Of a stretch of 64,000 bases of DNA, positions 7,959 to 16,801 are shown piece after piece; position 1 is the first letter of the stretch, and each line of letters begins with the position of its first letter. The DNA is taken from positions 2,728,001 to 2,792,000 of the forward strand of contig NC_014933.1 in assembly GCF_000186225.1 (NCBI RefSeq), given 5' to 3'. The stretch is from Bacteroides helcogenes P 36-108. GTDB taxonomy: Bacteria > Bacteroidota > Bacteroidia > Bacteroidales > Bacteroidaceae. The translations under genes and the position numbers were made by a program. The notes beneath the pieces are model-generated. The model had not been told where the DNA came from. It searched no databases and worked only from the letters and a program-made list of their open reading frames with translations.

Positions 7959-9124
7959 GAAAATATCTTTGCATATACTATTGTTGGGATGAATTGGGTA
8001 ATGCAAATAGTAATCAGAATCACAGACAATATATAGGATTGGCTTCTCTTGCAAAAATTACCGTTCTTTACAGGCGGTTCTCTAATAGGAAATACGGAGA
8101 CAATATGAAGGGGATAAGTTCGCCTAATTTTTTGCTTCTCGATAGAGTATTTCTGAAAATATTTCAATCTTTAAAGTTGGTTTGGGGAGTTGATATCTTT
8201 TTCTGGGGATGTAAAATGGCTCTTTATGTCAAAAAAAATATAAAAGATTTTGATGTGGTTATTTTAACGGGGACTCCCTATATACTATTTGGTATTACGA
8301 CATTACTGGCAAGAAAGCACAAAGCAAAGTTGGTGGTTCAGATGTATGATCCTCTACTAGACAATAATTACATGGGAGGAATTAATTTTTTTAGATCTTT
8401 ATTAGAGAAAAAAATTGTTTGTAGTTCGGATTTGATTATTGTTCATTCGTATTTAATGTTCCGTAAGATGTGTGATAGATATCCAATGTTCTCACACAAA
8501 TTTAAATTTATTCCTTTTGCTACGGATGATGTGAAATTATTGCCTGCCCCCTCTTTGATTAAGCAGGATTTTGTGACATTGCTTTATGCTGGAACTTTAC
8601 AAAGGGAAAGAAATCTGGATTTGGTATTTAAATCCTTAAAAAGGATTCCCAAAAGTGAGATTACAGCAATTAAAATTCAGCTAATAGGAAATATTTCTGC
8701 AAGTATCAAGAGTCAAATAAAGAAGTCTCCTTATACGGATGTATTTGAATTGTTGGCATTCATGGATAAAAAAAATCTATATGATTATGTATGTAAGTCA
8801 GATGCCCTACTTGTTATTGATAGCTTTAAAGATGATTGTAACATTTTCTTTCCATCGAAAATTTGTGAGTATTTATTGTTTAAAAAGCCGATTCTTTTAA
8901 TAACGCCAGAAATTAGTGAATCTCGTCGTCTGTTTATGGAATGTCCAGAGCTTTGTTTTAACCAATATGATGAGGATAAGCTGGCTCAAACACTACAGGC
9001 AATGATAAAAAATAGAACGCTTTTCGATTCAAGATTGAATTATTCTCAAATAGAGCAATTTTATCCGTCCATTATAGGTAAACAAATATTCGAATCAATC
9101 GAATCTATTTTTAATAGATGTTAA
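7955..9124 (+). CDS. GT4-like glycosyltransferase
   Basis: This 389-residue protein has a GT-B pattern. The C-terminal half contains LLYAGTLQRERNLDLVFKSL (about residues 204-223) and DCNIFFPSKICEYLLFKKPIL (about 291-311), where the second matches the donor-binding segment of GT4 enzymes. The N-terminal domain is divergent and has no signal peptide. It starts within the stop of the preceding gene (ATGA) and ends directly before the next ATG, so three glycosyltransferase genes are packed as one unit. Its specificity is unknown. Confidence 0.72.
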   Translation: MRKYLCIYYCWDELGNANSNQNHRQYIGLASLAKITVLYRRFSNRKYGDNMKGISSPNFLLLDRVFLKIFQSLKLVWGVDIFFWGCKMALYVKKNIKDFDVVILTGTPYILFGITTLLARKHKAKLVVQMYDPLLDNNYMGGINFFRSLLEKKIVCSSDLIIVHSYLMFRKMCDRYPMFSHKFKFIPFATDDVKLLPAPSLIKQDFVTLLYAGTLQRERNLDLVFKSLKRIPKSEITAIKIQLIGNISASIKSQIKKSPYTDVFELLAFMDKKNLYDYVCKSDALLVIDSFKDDCNIFFPSKICEYLLFKKPILLITPEISESRRLFMECPELCFNQYDEDKLAQTLQAMIKNRTLFDSRLNYSQIEQFYPSIIGKQIFESIESIFNRC

Positions 9125-10336
9125 ATGAAAATTTTGCAAATTAATGTTACTGCGAATTGGGGATCTACCGGGCGTATCGTGGAAGGGATTGCTAATGAAG
9201 TTATAGCTTGTGGAGGTGATAGTTATATTATGTATGGACGATATGCAAGTGAGTCGAATTCAAAGGTTTATAGGATAGGAACAAATGTAAATGTATATAT
9301 GCATTTACTGCAGACACGTATTTTTGACAGGCATGGACTTTCATCTAAAAGACCAACTTTGAAACTTATAGATTTTATAAAGGAAATTTCTCCAGACATA
9401 ATCCATTTACATAATATACATGGATATTATGTAAATTATTCTCTTCTTTTCCAGTTTTTAAAAGAAATTGATACGCCTGTAGTTTGGACTCTTCATGATT
9501 GCTGGGCCTTCACAGGTCATTGTTCTCACTACTCGTATAATTCTTGTTATCGTTGGCAAATATTATGTCGTGATTGTCCTCAGAAGCGTGAATATCCATC
9601 ATCTTTCTTAATAGATCGTTCAAGGCGTAATTTTATAGATAAACAAAAAGCCTTTACGTCAAAAGAAAATTTGACGTTAGTAACTGTATCGGAATGGCTG
9701 TCAAAGGAAGTAAAGAAATCTTTTTTAAAAAAATATCCGATTAGGATTATTCATAATGGAATTGATACAAATGTATTTACTCCTGTTGAAGTTAAAAAGA
9801 AAGACTTGGGAATTGAGGATAAGTTTATGCTGTTGGGGGTGGCCAGTGTGTGGTCTTTGCATAAAGGATTGGATGATTTTATTCGTTTGCGCGAAGTTCT
9901 TTCTGATGAATACATTATTGTATTGATTGGACTTAATGACAGGCAAATAAGGAATCTACCTAAAGGTATTATAGGCATTAAAAGGACTAATAGTGTTCAT
10001 GAATTATCCATATATTACTCTGTGGCGGATGTTTATATAAATACCTCTGTTGAGGAGACGTTTGGCTTGACAACGGTTGAAGCTATGGCTTGTGGAACTC
10101 CTTCCATTGTTTATGATTCTACAGCTTGTCCGGAAGTTGTGTCTGCGGACACGGGATTTGTGATTAATAAAGGAGATTTGAGTTCTTTATGTTCTATCTT
10201 GGAATTGATAAGAAAGAAGGGAAAACATACTTATTCAAATGCATGTCGTAATAGAGTAACCTCTTTTTATAATAAATCAGATTTGTATCGGAAGTATATA
10301 GACTTGTATAAAGAATTGCTTCCTTCTAAATTCTAA
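9125..10336 (+). CDS. GT4 glycosyltransferase
   Basis: This is a GT-B enzyme of 403 residues starting MKILQINVTANWGSTGRIVEGI, the acceptor-domain glycine loop of GT4. The C-terminal domain carries the retaining E-x7-E signature in ETFGLTTVEAMACGTPS. A cysteine-rich stretch (about residues 136-155, CWAFTGHCSHY and CRDCPQ) occurs in a group of capsule and exopolysaccharide GT4 enzymes from Bacteroidetes and Firmicutes. The start codon abuts the stop of the gene before it. It closes the A+T-rich block. Confidence 0.88.
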   Translation: MKILQINVTANWGSTGRIVEGIANEVIACGGDSYIMYGRYASESNSKVYRIGTNVNVYMHLLQTRIFDRHGLSSKRPTLKLIDFIKEISPDIIHLHNIHGYYVNYSLLFQFLKEIDTPVVWTLHDCWAFTGHCSHYSYNSCYRWQILCRDCPQKREYPSSFLIDRSRRNFIDKQKAFTSKENLTLVTVSEWLSKEVKKSFLKKYPIRIIHNGIDTNVFTPVEVKKKDLGIEDKFMLLGVASVWSLHKGLDDFIRLREVLSDEYIIVLIGLNDRQIRNLPKGIIGIKRTNSVHELSIYYSVADVYINTSVEETFGLTTVEAMACGTPSIVYDSTACPEVVSADTGFVINKGDLSSLCSILELIRKKGKHTYSNACRNRVTSFYNKSDLYRKYIDLYKELLPSKF

Positions 10337-10364
10337 AAAGATAATTTTAATTTTATAAAATGTT

Positions 10365-11438
10365 ATGTCCATATTCAAAGACAAAACCCTCTTAATTACC
10401 GGAGGTACAGGCTCTTTCGGTAACGCTGTTCTACGTCGTTTCCTTGATTCTGATATTAAGGAAATTCGTATATTTTCGAGAGATGAGAAAAAGCAGGATG
10501 ACATGCGTCATCATCTGCAGAATCCCAAAGTGAAATTTTACATTGGTAATGTGCGTGATCGCCAGTCAGTGGATGGTGCAATGGTAGGAGTGGATTATGT
10601 ATTCAGTGCTGCTGCCTTGAAACAAGTCCCCAGTTGCGAATTCTTTCCCTTGCAGGCTGTGCAGACCAATGTAATCGGTACTGACAATGTATTGGAATCC
10701 GCCATAGCGCATGGAGTGAAAAATGTGGTAGTACTTTCCACGGATAAGGCTGCCTATCCCATCAATGCCATGGGTATCAGCAAGGCGATGATGGAGAAAG
10801 TTGCCATCGCCAAAGGCCGTGCCCTTGGCGATAATGCCGGTACGACAATATGCTGTACACGTTATGGCAATGTGATGGCAAGCCGCGGTTCCGTGATTCC
10901 CTTATGGGTGGAGCAGATAAAGAACGGCAAGCCCATTACGATAACGGATCCCAACATGACCCGTTTCATGATGACCTTGGACGATGCTGTGGATCTGGTA
11001 ATCTATGCGTTTGAACATGGTCATAACGGTGACCTGTTCGTACAGAAAGCTCCCGCTGCTACCTTGGATGTTCTGGCTCAGGCTCTGAAGGAGACATACG
11101 CCCGGATAGATCCGGCATACGGTGACACGGAAGTGAGGACTATCGGTACCCGTCACGGTGAAAAGTTGTACGAGACGCTGGTTACACGTGAAGAGATGGC
11201 CAAGGCCATTGACATGGGCGACTATTACCGCATCCCTTGTGATACCCGTGACTTGAACTACGACAAGTTCTTTACGGAAGGTAACGAGGAAATGGCGAAG
11301 ATAGAGGACTACCATAGCCATAATACCGCCCGTCTTGATGTGGAGGGCATGAAACAACTTCTTCTTAAACTCCGTTTTATCCGTGAAGACCTCGGTTTGG
11401 AAGAAAAGGCCAAGGGTACGGAAATAAAGAGTGAATAA
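10365..11438 (+). CDS. fnlA: UDP-GlcNAc 4,6-dehydratase/5-epimerase for L-FucNAc synthesis
   Basis: The enzyme (FnlA/WbjB/CapE) converts UDP-GlcNAc to a 4-keto-6-deoxy intermediate and inverts C5, the first step to UDP-L-FucNAc. It has the NAD(P) loop LLITGGTGSFGNAVL near the N-terminus, FSRDEKKQDDMRHHL, STDKAAYPINAMGISKAMMEK (in which methionine replaces the usual SDR tyrosine, as in CapE), and a strongly conserved CapE-like body. It is 357 residues, the normal length. Its partners fnlB and fnlC follow, but a toxin-antitoxin pair lies between fnlA and fnlB. Base composition becomes visibly more G+C-rich here than in the preceding transferase block. Confidence 0.93.
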   Translation: MSIFKDKTLLITGGTGSFGNAVLRRFLDSDIKEIRIFSRDEKKQDDMRHHLQNPKVKFYIGNVRDRQSVDGAMVGVDYVFSAAALKQVPSCEFFPLQAVQTNVIGTDNVLESAIAHGVKNVVVLSTDKAAYPINAMGISKAMMEKVAIAKGRALGDNAGTTICCTRYGNVMASRGSVIPLWVEQIKNGKPITITDPNMTRFMMTLDDAVDLVIYAFEHGHNGDLFVQKAPAATLDVLAQALKETYARIDPAYGDTEVRTIGTRHGEKLYETLVTREEMAKAIDMGDYYRIPCDTRDLNYDKFFTEGNEEMAKIEDYHSHNTARLDVEGMKQLLLKLRFIREDLGLEEKAKGTEIKSE

Positions 11439-11504
11439 TCATTATTTGAATAATACAACGGAAAAGAAAAGAGGAAAAGTATCGTTTCTTTAGAAAGAAA
11501 ATCC

Positions 11505-11512
11505 TATCTTTG
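11505..11512 (+). promoter_or_regulatory. -7 box upstream of the toxin-antitoxin pair
   Basis: TATCTTTG at 11505-11512 is a full TAnnTTTG match, 26 bases before the antitoxin ATG. A TTTC at 11485-11488 is the nearest -33-like element, with only 16 bases between, so the upstream half is weak. It suggests the pair can be expressed when the capsule operon is off. Confidence 0.55.
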
Positions 11513-11538
11513 TCATATTGAAACTAATAATTGAGAAT

Positions 11539-11760
11539 ATGGCAGCAACAGTATTAAATTCAGTTCAACAACATCTTCTGAAGATGTTTGCTTTTGATGG
11601 TTCGGAGGAACGATTGAATGAAGTGAAAGAGGTGTTGACCAAATATTTTTCTCAGAAATTAGATGACCGCCTGAATGATTTATGGGATTCGGGAGTTTTG
11701 GATCAAGAAAAACTTGATGAACTGAGAAAGATTGACGTTCGAACCCTTACAAAGAGATGA
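11539..11760 (+). CDS. Putative antitoxin of PIN toxin pair
   Basis: This is a 73-residue, mostly helical, charged protein starting MAATVLNSVQQHLLKMFAF and ending with DVRTLTKR. No DNA-binding motif is obvious. The antitoxin role is inferred from its size and from the ATGA overlap with a PIN-domain gene, the usual order of type II modules. The ATG at 11539 is chosen over an upstream TTG (11518), which falls at the predicted transcription start. It is an insertion between fnlA and fnlB and has its own promoter box. Confidence 0.7.
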   Translation: MAATVLNSVQQHLLKMFAFDGSEERLNEVKEVLTKYFSQKLDDRLNDLWDSGVLDQEKLDELRKIDVRTLTKR

Positions 11761-12161
11761 ATAGAATAGTATTGGATACAAATAGCCTGGTACAGTGCAT
11801 TTCTCCTAAAAGCAGATACCGTAAGATTTGGGATTGCTTTTTGGATGGAACGAATCAGCTATGTGTATCTAATGAGATTCTTAATGAATATGAGGAAATA
11901 TTAGAACGTTTGGCGGGTGTAGAAATCGTTAAGTTGGTTATTGATGTTATTCTTAATAATCCTTACACTTTGTTCTTTACTCCTTATTATAATTTCAATC
12001 TGATAAAATCTGATCCGGACGACAACAAGTTTGTGGATTGTGCAGTTGTGGCTAATGCCAAATTTATTGTTACAGAGGATCATCATTTTCATATATTGAA
12101 ACAGTATAATTTCCCCAAAATAGATTTTATAGGCTTGGATGACTTTTATCATTCATTGTAA
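11757..12161 (+). CDS. PIN-domain putative toxin
   Basis: This is a 134-residue PIN-like nuclease. The acidic residues expected for metal binding are visible: IVLDTNSLV (Asp near residue 6), an acidic pair in SNEILNEYEEIL, and SDPDDNKFVDCAVVANAKFIVTEDHHF, the second catalytic cluster. PIN toxins cleave RNA and are neutralised by the protein encoded just upstream, here overlapping by four bases. The layout matches the 'putative toxin-antitoxin system toxin, PIN family' group (PIN_3-like). Whether it is toxic, or acts as an addiction module for the capsule locus, is inference. Confidence 0.82.
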   Translation: MNRIVLDTNSLVQCISPKSRYRKIWDCFLDGTNQLCVSNEILNEYEEILERLAGVEIVKLVIDVILNNPYTLFFTPYYNFNLIKSDPDDNKFVDCAVVANAKFIVTEDHHFHILKQYNFPKIDFIGLDDFYHSL

Positions 12162-12204
12162 AATTCCCTTTTCTTTTCTGTGATAAACAGAACCAAATCA
12201 TTTT

Positions 12205-13353
12205 ATGAAAATTTTAGTGACCGGCGCCAAAGGGTTTGTCGGTCGAAACCTTGTATCCCAACTGCATAATATCCGGGATGGGAAGGCCCGTAATTATGCA
12301 GTGCCGGGGGAGGAGATGACCGTCTATGAATATGATCTGGACAGTGACCCTTCGGAACTTGATGCTTATTGCCGCCAGGCCGACTTTGTGTTCAACCTTG
12401 CGGGTGTGAACCGCCCGAAAGAACCTTCGGAATTCATGCAAGGGAACTTCGGCTTTGCCTCCACGCTTCTTGATACGTTGAAGAGATATGGAAATACGTG
12501 TCCGGTGATGATCTCCTCTTCCACGCAGGCCGCCTTGGATAATCCTTACGGTGAGTCGAAACGGGCGGGTGAGCAGCTGATGTTTGACTATGGCAGGGAG
12601 ACGGGTGCTAAGGTATTGGTCTATCGTTTCCCCAATGTTTTCGGCAAGTGGTGCCGTCCCAACTATAACAGTGCGGTCGCTACATTCTGTAACAATATAG
12701 CCCATGATTTGCCTATCCAGGTGAATGACCCTTCAGCGGTGATGAACCTGGTGTATGTGGATGATGTTGTGGACGAGCTTATCGCCGCATTGGACGGCAG
12801 GGAACACCGGAAAGATGACTATTGCGAAGTACCCGTGGTGCATACGATAACCTTGGGCGGCATCGTGGACCTGATAAAGTCTTTCAGGGAGATGCCGGGA
12901 AATTTGGATGTCCCTGATTTAAGCGATGCCTTCACCAAGAAACTTTATTCCACTTATCTTTCATATTTACCGGCAGATAGGTTCTGCTATCCTCTAAAGA
13001 TGAATGTGGACGTGCGTGGCAGCTTTACCGAGATTATCCGTACAGCGGACCGCGGGCAGTTTTCTGTGAATGTCTCCAAGCCCGGTATAACGAAAGGCCA
13101 TCATTGGCATCACACCAAGAACGAGAAGTTCGTGGTAGTGAGCGGACATGGCCTGATACAGCTCCGGAGGATAGGTTCGGAAGAGGTCATAAGCTTTGAG
13201 GTGAGCGGCGAGAAAATTGAGGTTGTGGAGATGATTCCCGGATATACGCATAATATCGTCAACCTTTCCGAGACGGATGATTTGGTGACTTTCATGTGGT
13301 GCAACGAGTGCTTTGACCCGAACCGTCCGGACACTTATTTTGAAAAAGTCTGA
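12205..13353 (+). CDS. fnlB: UDP-L-FucNAc pathway 4-ketoreductase (CapF/FnlB)
   Basis: This is a bifunctional-looking protein of 382 residues. The N-terminal SDR domain has the nucleotide loop KILVTGAKGFVGRN and the catalytic YGESK (Tyr about 115) and reduces the 4-keto intermediate. The C-terminal cupin (about residues 270-380) has GHHWHHTKNEKFVVVSGHG with metal-binding histidines, as in S. aureus CapF. It acts after FnlA and before FnlC. It begins 43 bases after the PIN gene, so the fnl set is otherwise contiguous. Confidence 0.93.
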   Translation: MKILVTGAKGFVGRNLVSQLHNIRDGKARNYAVPGEEMTVYEYDLDSDPSELDAYCRQADFVFNLAGVNRPKEPSEFMQGNFGFASTLLDTLKRYGNTCPVMISSSTQAALDNPYGESKRAGEQLMFDYGRETGAKVLVYRFPNVFGKWCRPNYNSAVATFCNNIAHDLPIQVNDPSAVMNLVYVDDVVDELIAALDGREHRKDDYCEVPVVHTITLGGIVDLIKSFREMPGNLDVPDLSDAFTKKLYSTYLSYLPADRFCYPLKMNVDVRGSFTEIIRTADRGQFSVNVSKPGITKGHHWHHTKNEKFVVVSGHGLIQLRRIGSEEVISFEVSGEKIEVVEMIPGYTHNIVNLSETDDLVTFMWCNECFDPNRPDTYFEKV

Positions 13354-13384
13354 GGACATCAAGAACAAAAGGACAAAATAAAAA

Positions 13385-14569
13385 ATGGAAATAAGATTGG
13401 ATTATTCTGATATCAAGTTTCAAGAGAACGGCAGGCTGAAACTCTTGATCATAGTGGGCACCCGTCCGGAGATTATCCGCCTGGCTGCCGTCATCAACAA
13501 ATGCCGCAAGTATTTCGATACCATTTTGGCCCATACGGGACAGAATTATGACTATAACCTGAACGGTGTGTTTTTCCACGACTTGAAGCTGAAAGAACCC
13601 GAAGTGTATATGGATGCCGTGGGTGATGACCTTGGTGCCACGATGGGGAATATCATCAATGCGAGCTACAAGCTGATGGCACAGACAAGGCCGGATGCCG
13701 TATTGGTGTTGGGTGATACAAATTCGTGTCTGAGCGTGATAGGTGCCAAAAGACTCCATATCCCTATTTTTCACATGGAGGCCGGCAACCGTTGCTTTGA
13801 CGAGTGCCTGCCGGAAGAGACGAACCGCCGGATTGTAGATATTATTTCAGATATGAACCTTTGCTATTCGGAACATGCACGCAGATACCTCAATGCTTCG
13901 GGTGTGGCGAGGGAGCGTACTTATGTAACGGGTTCCCCTATGGCTGAAGTGCTGCGTGAGAACCTTGCAGCGATTGAGGACAGTGACATTCACAGCCGCC
14001 TGAACCTGGAAAAAGGACGGTACATATTGCTTTCCGCTCACCGGGAGGAGAATATAGACACTGAAAAGAATTTTCTTTCTTTATTCAGGGCTGTCAATGC
14101 CATGGCTGAGAAATACGATATGCCTATCCTTTATAGCTGCCATCCTCGTAGCCGGAATCGTTTGGAAACAAGCGGCTTCGAGTTGGACAAACGCGTAATT
14201 CAACATGAACCGCTCGGTTTTCATGATTACAATTGCCTTCAGATGAATGCCTATGCCGTAGTGTCGGATAGTGGAACCCTTCCAGAGGAGAGTTCATTCT
14301 TTACTTCGGTAGGCCGTTCTTTTCCGGCAGTTTGTATCCGTACCAGTACGGAACGTCCGGAAGCGATGGACAAGGGCTGCTTTATTCTTGCGGGTATTGA
14401 TGAACGGTCGTTGTTGCAGGCTATTGGTACGGCAGTTGAGATGAACAGTAACGGCGATAATGGTTTGCCTGTTCCGAACTATATTGATGAGAATGTATCG
14501 ACCAAGGTTGTGAAATTGATTCAGAGCTATACGGGAGTAGTAAACAAAATGGTTTGGAGAAAATTTTGA
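13385..14569 (+). CDS. fnlC: UDP-N-acetyl sugar 2-epimerase (FnlC/CapG)
   Basis: This is a WecB-like non-hydrolysing 2-epimerase that completes UDP-L-FucNAc synthesis. It shows LIIVGTRPEIIRLA (about residues 20-33), HTGQNYDYNL, HMEAGNRCFDECLPEETNRR and SDSGTLPEESS, the standard motif series of the family. It is 394 residues, the usual length. It follows fnlB after 31 bases and is six bases before a glycosyltransferase of the type that uses L-FucNAc. Confidence 0.93.
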   Translation: MEIRLDYSDIKFQENGRLKLLIIVGTRPEIIRLAAVINKCRKYFDTILAHTGQNYDYNLNGVFFHDLKLKEPEVYMDAVGDDLGATMGNIINASYKLMAQTRPDAVLVLGDTNSCLSVIGAKRLHIPIFHMEAGNRCFDECLPEETNRRIVDIISDMNLCYSEHARRYLNASGVARERTYVTGSPMAEVLRENLAAIEDSDIHSRLNLEKGRYILLSAHREENIDTEKNFLSLFRAVNAMAEKYDMPILYSCHPRSRNRLETSGFELDKRVIQHEPLGFHDYNCLQMNAYAVVSDSGTLPEESSFFTSVGRSFPAVCIRTSTERPEAMDKGCFILAGIDERSLLQAIGTAVEMNSNGDNGLPVPNYIDENVSTKVVKLIQSYTGVVNKMVWRKF

Positions 14570-14575
14570 AAAGAA

Positions 14576-15787
14576 ATGCTTTCTAAAAGGATATGGATTA
14601 TTTCTGAGATATATTATCCTGTAAAAACTTCTACAGCGTATTATATGACTGAAATAGCTGAATATTTGGCTGCTAAAGAAATGGATGTACATGTGCTATG
14701 CACATGTGCTGTATATAATAGTGGTGAAAAGCAATCTTGTTCACAGAAAGAATTGCATAATGGAGTAAATATTCATAGGGTGTATGTACCCAATATTAAT
14801 AAGAATAACTTTATAAAAAGAACTTTTAGATTGCTATTATCAAGCTTGCTGTTATTTGTAAGAATGTTGGGGGCAGTAAGGAAGAATGATGAAATATTAG
14901 TAGTAACCAATCCTGCTTTTTTGCTTCTTATGATGCCATTTATTGCGTGGATAAAAGGTATATCATATAAAATTCTTGTACATGATATATTCCCTGAAAA
15001 TTTGGTAGCTATAAAAAAATTTTCTTCCTCATCTTTTGTTTACTGCAATCTAAAGAAAATTTTTGATGCTGCATATTCTAAAGCTCAACTTTGTATCTCT
15101 ATAGGTAGAGATATGAGTGAAGTATTGGGTAAAAAAGTACAGGATATTTCTAAAATCTGCTTTATACCAATTTGGGCCGAAAATGAAGAGGTTTTTCCTG
15201 TAAAGAAAGAAGATACAAAGACGTGTTTGGATTTAGGGTTGCAAGACAAATTTATTTTTCAATTTGCTGGGAATTTAGGTAGCGCTCAAGGTTTGGATAA
15301 TCTTTTGGAGGCTATAAAATTGGTTGAAAATGATAATATTCATTTTTTGTTTATAGGTGATGGTGCTAAATCAAATGAAATAGTTTCATACATAAAAGCA
15401 GGAATGCATAAGAATGTATCTTTATTGGGTTTTCAGGATCGTGCTAACCAAAATGATTTTCTGAATGCTTGTGACATTGGTATTGTTACGTTGTCTGATG
15501 GAATGTTTGGCTTAGGAGTTCCTTCTAAATCATATAATATAATGGCAGCTGGTAAGCCAATCCTATATATAGGTGACAGAAATTCAGAGATAGCTCTATG
15601 TATTGATGAATACTCTTTAGGCTGGGTTGTAGAACCAAATGATCCAAAAGAACTTGCTAAAGTGATGGAATATATTTTCTTTTGTAAAAATGGTTTATCT
15701 GCAATACAAAATAACACAAGGATGGTAGCTGATACTATTTTTGCAAAGAAACGTATATTAGAAGAATATTATAAGTTGTTGAATTAG
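14576..15787 (+). CDS. GT4 glycosyltransferase, probable L-FucNAc transferase (WbuB/WbjE-like)
   Basis: This is a GT-B enzyme of 403 residues beginning with RIWIISEIYYPVKTSTAYYMTEIAEYL and having QFAGNLGSAQGLDNLLEAI and LGVPSKSYNIMAAGKPIL in the donor domain. In E. coli O26 and P. aeruginosa O11 a GT4 gene sits directly behind the same fnlABC set and transfers L-FucNAc. Position and sequence form make that the best guess here. The gene is A+T-rich, unlike its fnl neighbours. It ends 19 bases before the epimerase-like gene. Confidence 0.8.
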   Translation: MLSKRIWIISEIYYPVKTSTAYYMTEIAEYLAAKEMDVHVLCTCAVYNSGEKQSCSQKELHNGVNIHRVYVPNINKNNFIKRTFRLLLSSLLLFVRMLGAVRKNDEILVVTNPAFLLLMMPFIAWIKGISYKILVHDIFPENLVAIKKFSSSSFVYCNLKKIFDAAYSKAQLCISIGRDMSEVLGKKVQDISKICFIPIWAENEEVFPVKKEDTKTCLDLGLQDKFIFQFAGNLGSAQGLDNLLEAIKLVENDNIHFLFIGDGAKSNEIVSYIKAGMHKNVSLLGFQDRANQNDFLNACDIGIVTLSDGMFGLGVPSKSYNIMAAGKPILYIGDRNSEIALCIDEYSLGWVVEPNDPKELAKVMEYIFFCKNGLSAIQNNTRMVADTIFAKKRILEEYYKLLN

Positions 15788-15806
15788 TATTATTAATTCA
15801 TTTTTC

Positions 15807-16703
15807 ATGAAACTTTTATTCACAGGAGCCTCCGGGTTCTTGGGTAATAACGTGTATCCTCTTTTAGAGAGGATGTACGACGTTACTACTGTTGGCTTGC
15901 TGCCGCAGGATAACTATACCGTAAACATAGCGAGGGAAATTCCGGAACTGCGTGAACAGTATGATGTTGTTCTTCACGCAGCCGGAAAGGCGCATTCTGT
16001 GCCTAAAACGGAAGAGGAGAAACGGGTGTTCTTTGACGTGAACCTGCAAGGCACAAAGAATCTTTGTACTGCATTGGAGAGAAGAGGAATGCCACGGGTT
16101 TTCATCTTTATATCTACCGTAGCTGTATATGGCTGTGATTATGGAGAGAACATCTCGGAAGAACACTCTTTGGACGGGGTTACTCCATACGCTGTGAGCA
16201 AGCGCCTTGCTGAAGAGTATTTGCAGAAATGGTGCTATGAGCATAACGTTATTTTGGGTATTGTTCGTCCTTCCCTAATTGCCGGTCCCAATCCTCCGGG
16301 TAATTTAGGTGCCATGATTTACGGTATCCGTAGCGGCAGATATCTCAGCATTGCCGGAAGCCGGGCACGGAAAAGCGTATTGATGGTGCAGGACATTGCA
16401 AAATTAGTTCCTCTGCTGGCGGAAAAAGGAGGTGTCTATAATGTATGTGACAGCTATCAGCCCACTTTCAGGGAACTTGAAACTGTCATTTGCAGGCAGC
16501 TTAATAGGAATCTGCCATTATCAATTCCGTACTGGATAGCTAAATGTATGGCTTTGGTAGGTGATTGCTTGGGGAAGAAAGCTCCGATCAATTCTCTGAA
16601 ATTAAGGAAGATAACGAAGTCCTTGACTTTCAGTAACGAGAAGGCGATACATGAGTTGGGATGGAGGCCGACCAGCGTATTGGAGAATTTCAAGATAGAA
16701 TGA
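15807..16703 (+). CDS. NAD-dependent epimerase/4-ketoreductase (WbjF/CapN-like)
   Basis: This SDR protein of 298 residues has LLFTGASGFLGNNVYP at the N-terminus and a YAVSK catalytic motif (Tyr about residue 129). The position before a WbpL-type transferase matches WbjF in P. aeruginosa O11 and WbpV in related loci. Such enzymes reduce a UDP-4-keto-6-deoxy-GlcNAc to UDP-D-FucNAc or UDP-QuiNAc, which then primes the repeat unit. A 4-epimerase is the alternative. Its stop overlaps the start of a 33-codon ORF. Confidence 0.78.
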   Translation: MKLLFTGASGFLGNNVYPLLERMYDVTTVGLLPQDNYTVNIAREIPELREQYDVVLHAAGKAHSVPKTEEEKRVFFDVNLQGTKNLCTALERRGMPRVFIFISTVAVYGCDYGENISEEHSLDGVTPYAVSKRLAEEYLQKWCYEHNVILGIVRPSLIAGPNPPGNLGAMIYGIRSGRYLSIAGSRARKSVLMVQDIAKLVPLLAEKGGVYNVCDSYQPTFRELETVICRQLNRNLPLSIPYWIAKCMALVGDCLGKKAPINSLKLRKITKSLTFSNEKAIHELGWRPTSVLENFKIE

Positions 16704-16801
16704 GCGTATATTTTTGGATCATATTGGCTGTGACAGGAATTGTCTCTTTCCTGTTTGCCTGTATTCAGCTTTGGTTTTATCTGATAGACAGAAACGAATG
16801 A
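16700..16801 (+). CDS. 33-residue membrane micro-ORF
   Basis: ATG at 16700-16702 overlaps the stop of the gene before it (ATGA), and its own stop TGA at 16799-16801 overlaps the next ATG at 16798 (ATGA). The peptide is 33 residues with one hydrophobic helix (SVYFWIILAVTGIVSFLFA) and a charged tail ending DRNE. Coupling on both sides argues for real translation. It may be a small partner of the initiating transferase or only a coupling leader. I know of no family for it. Confidence 0.6.
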   Translation: MSVYFWIILAVTGIVSFLFACIQLWFYLIDRNE

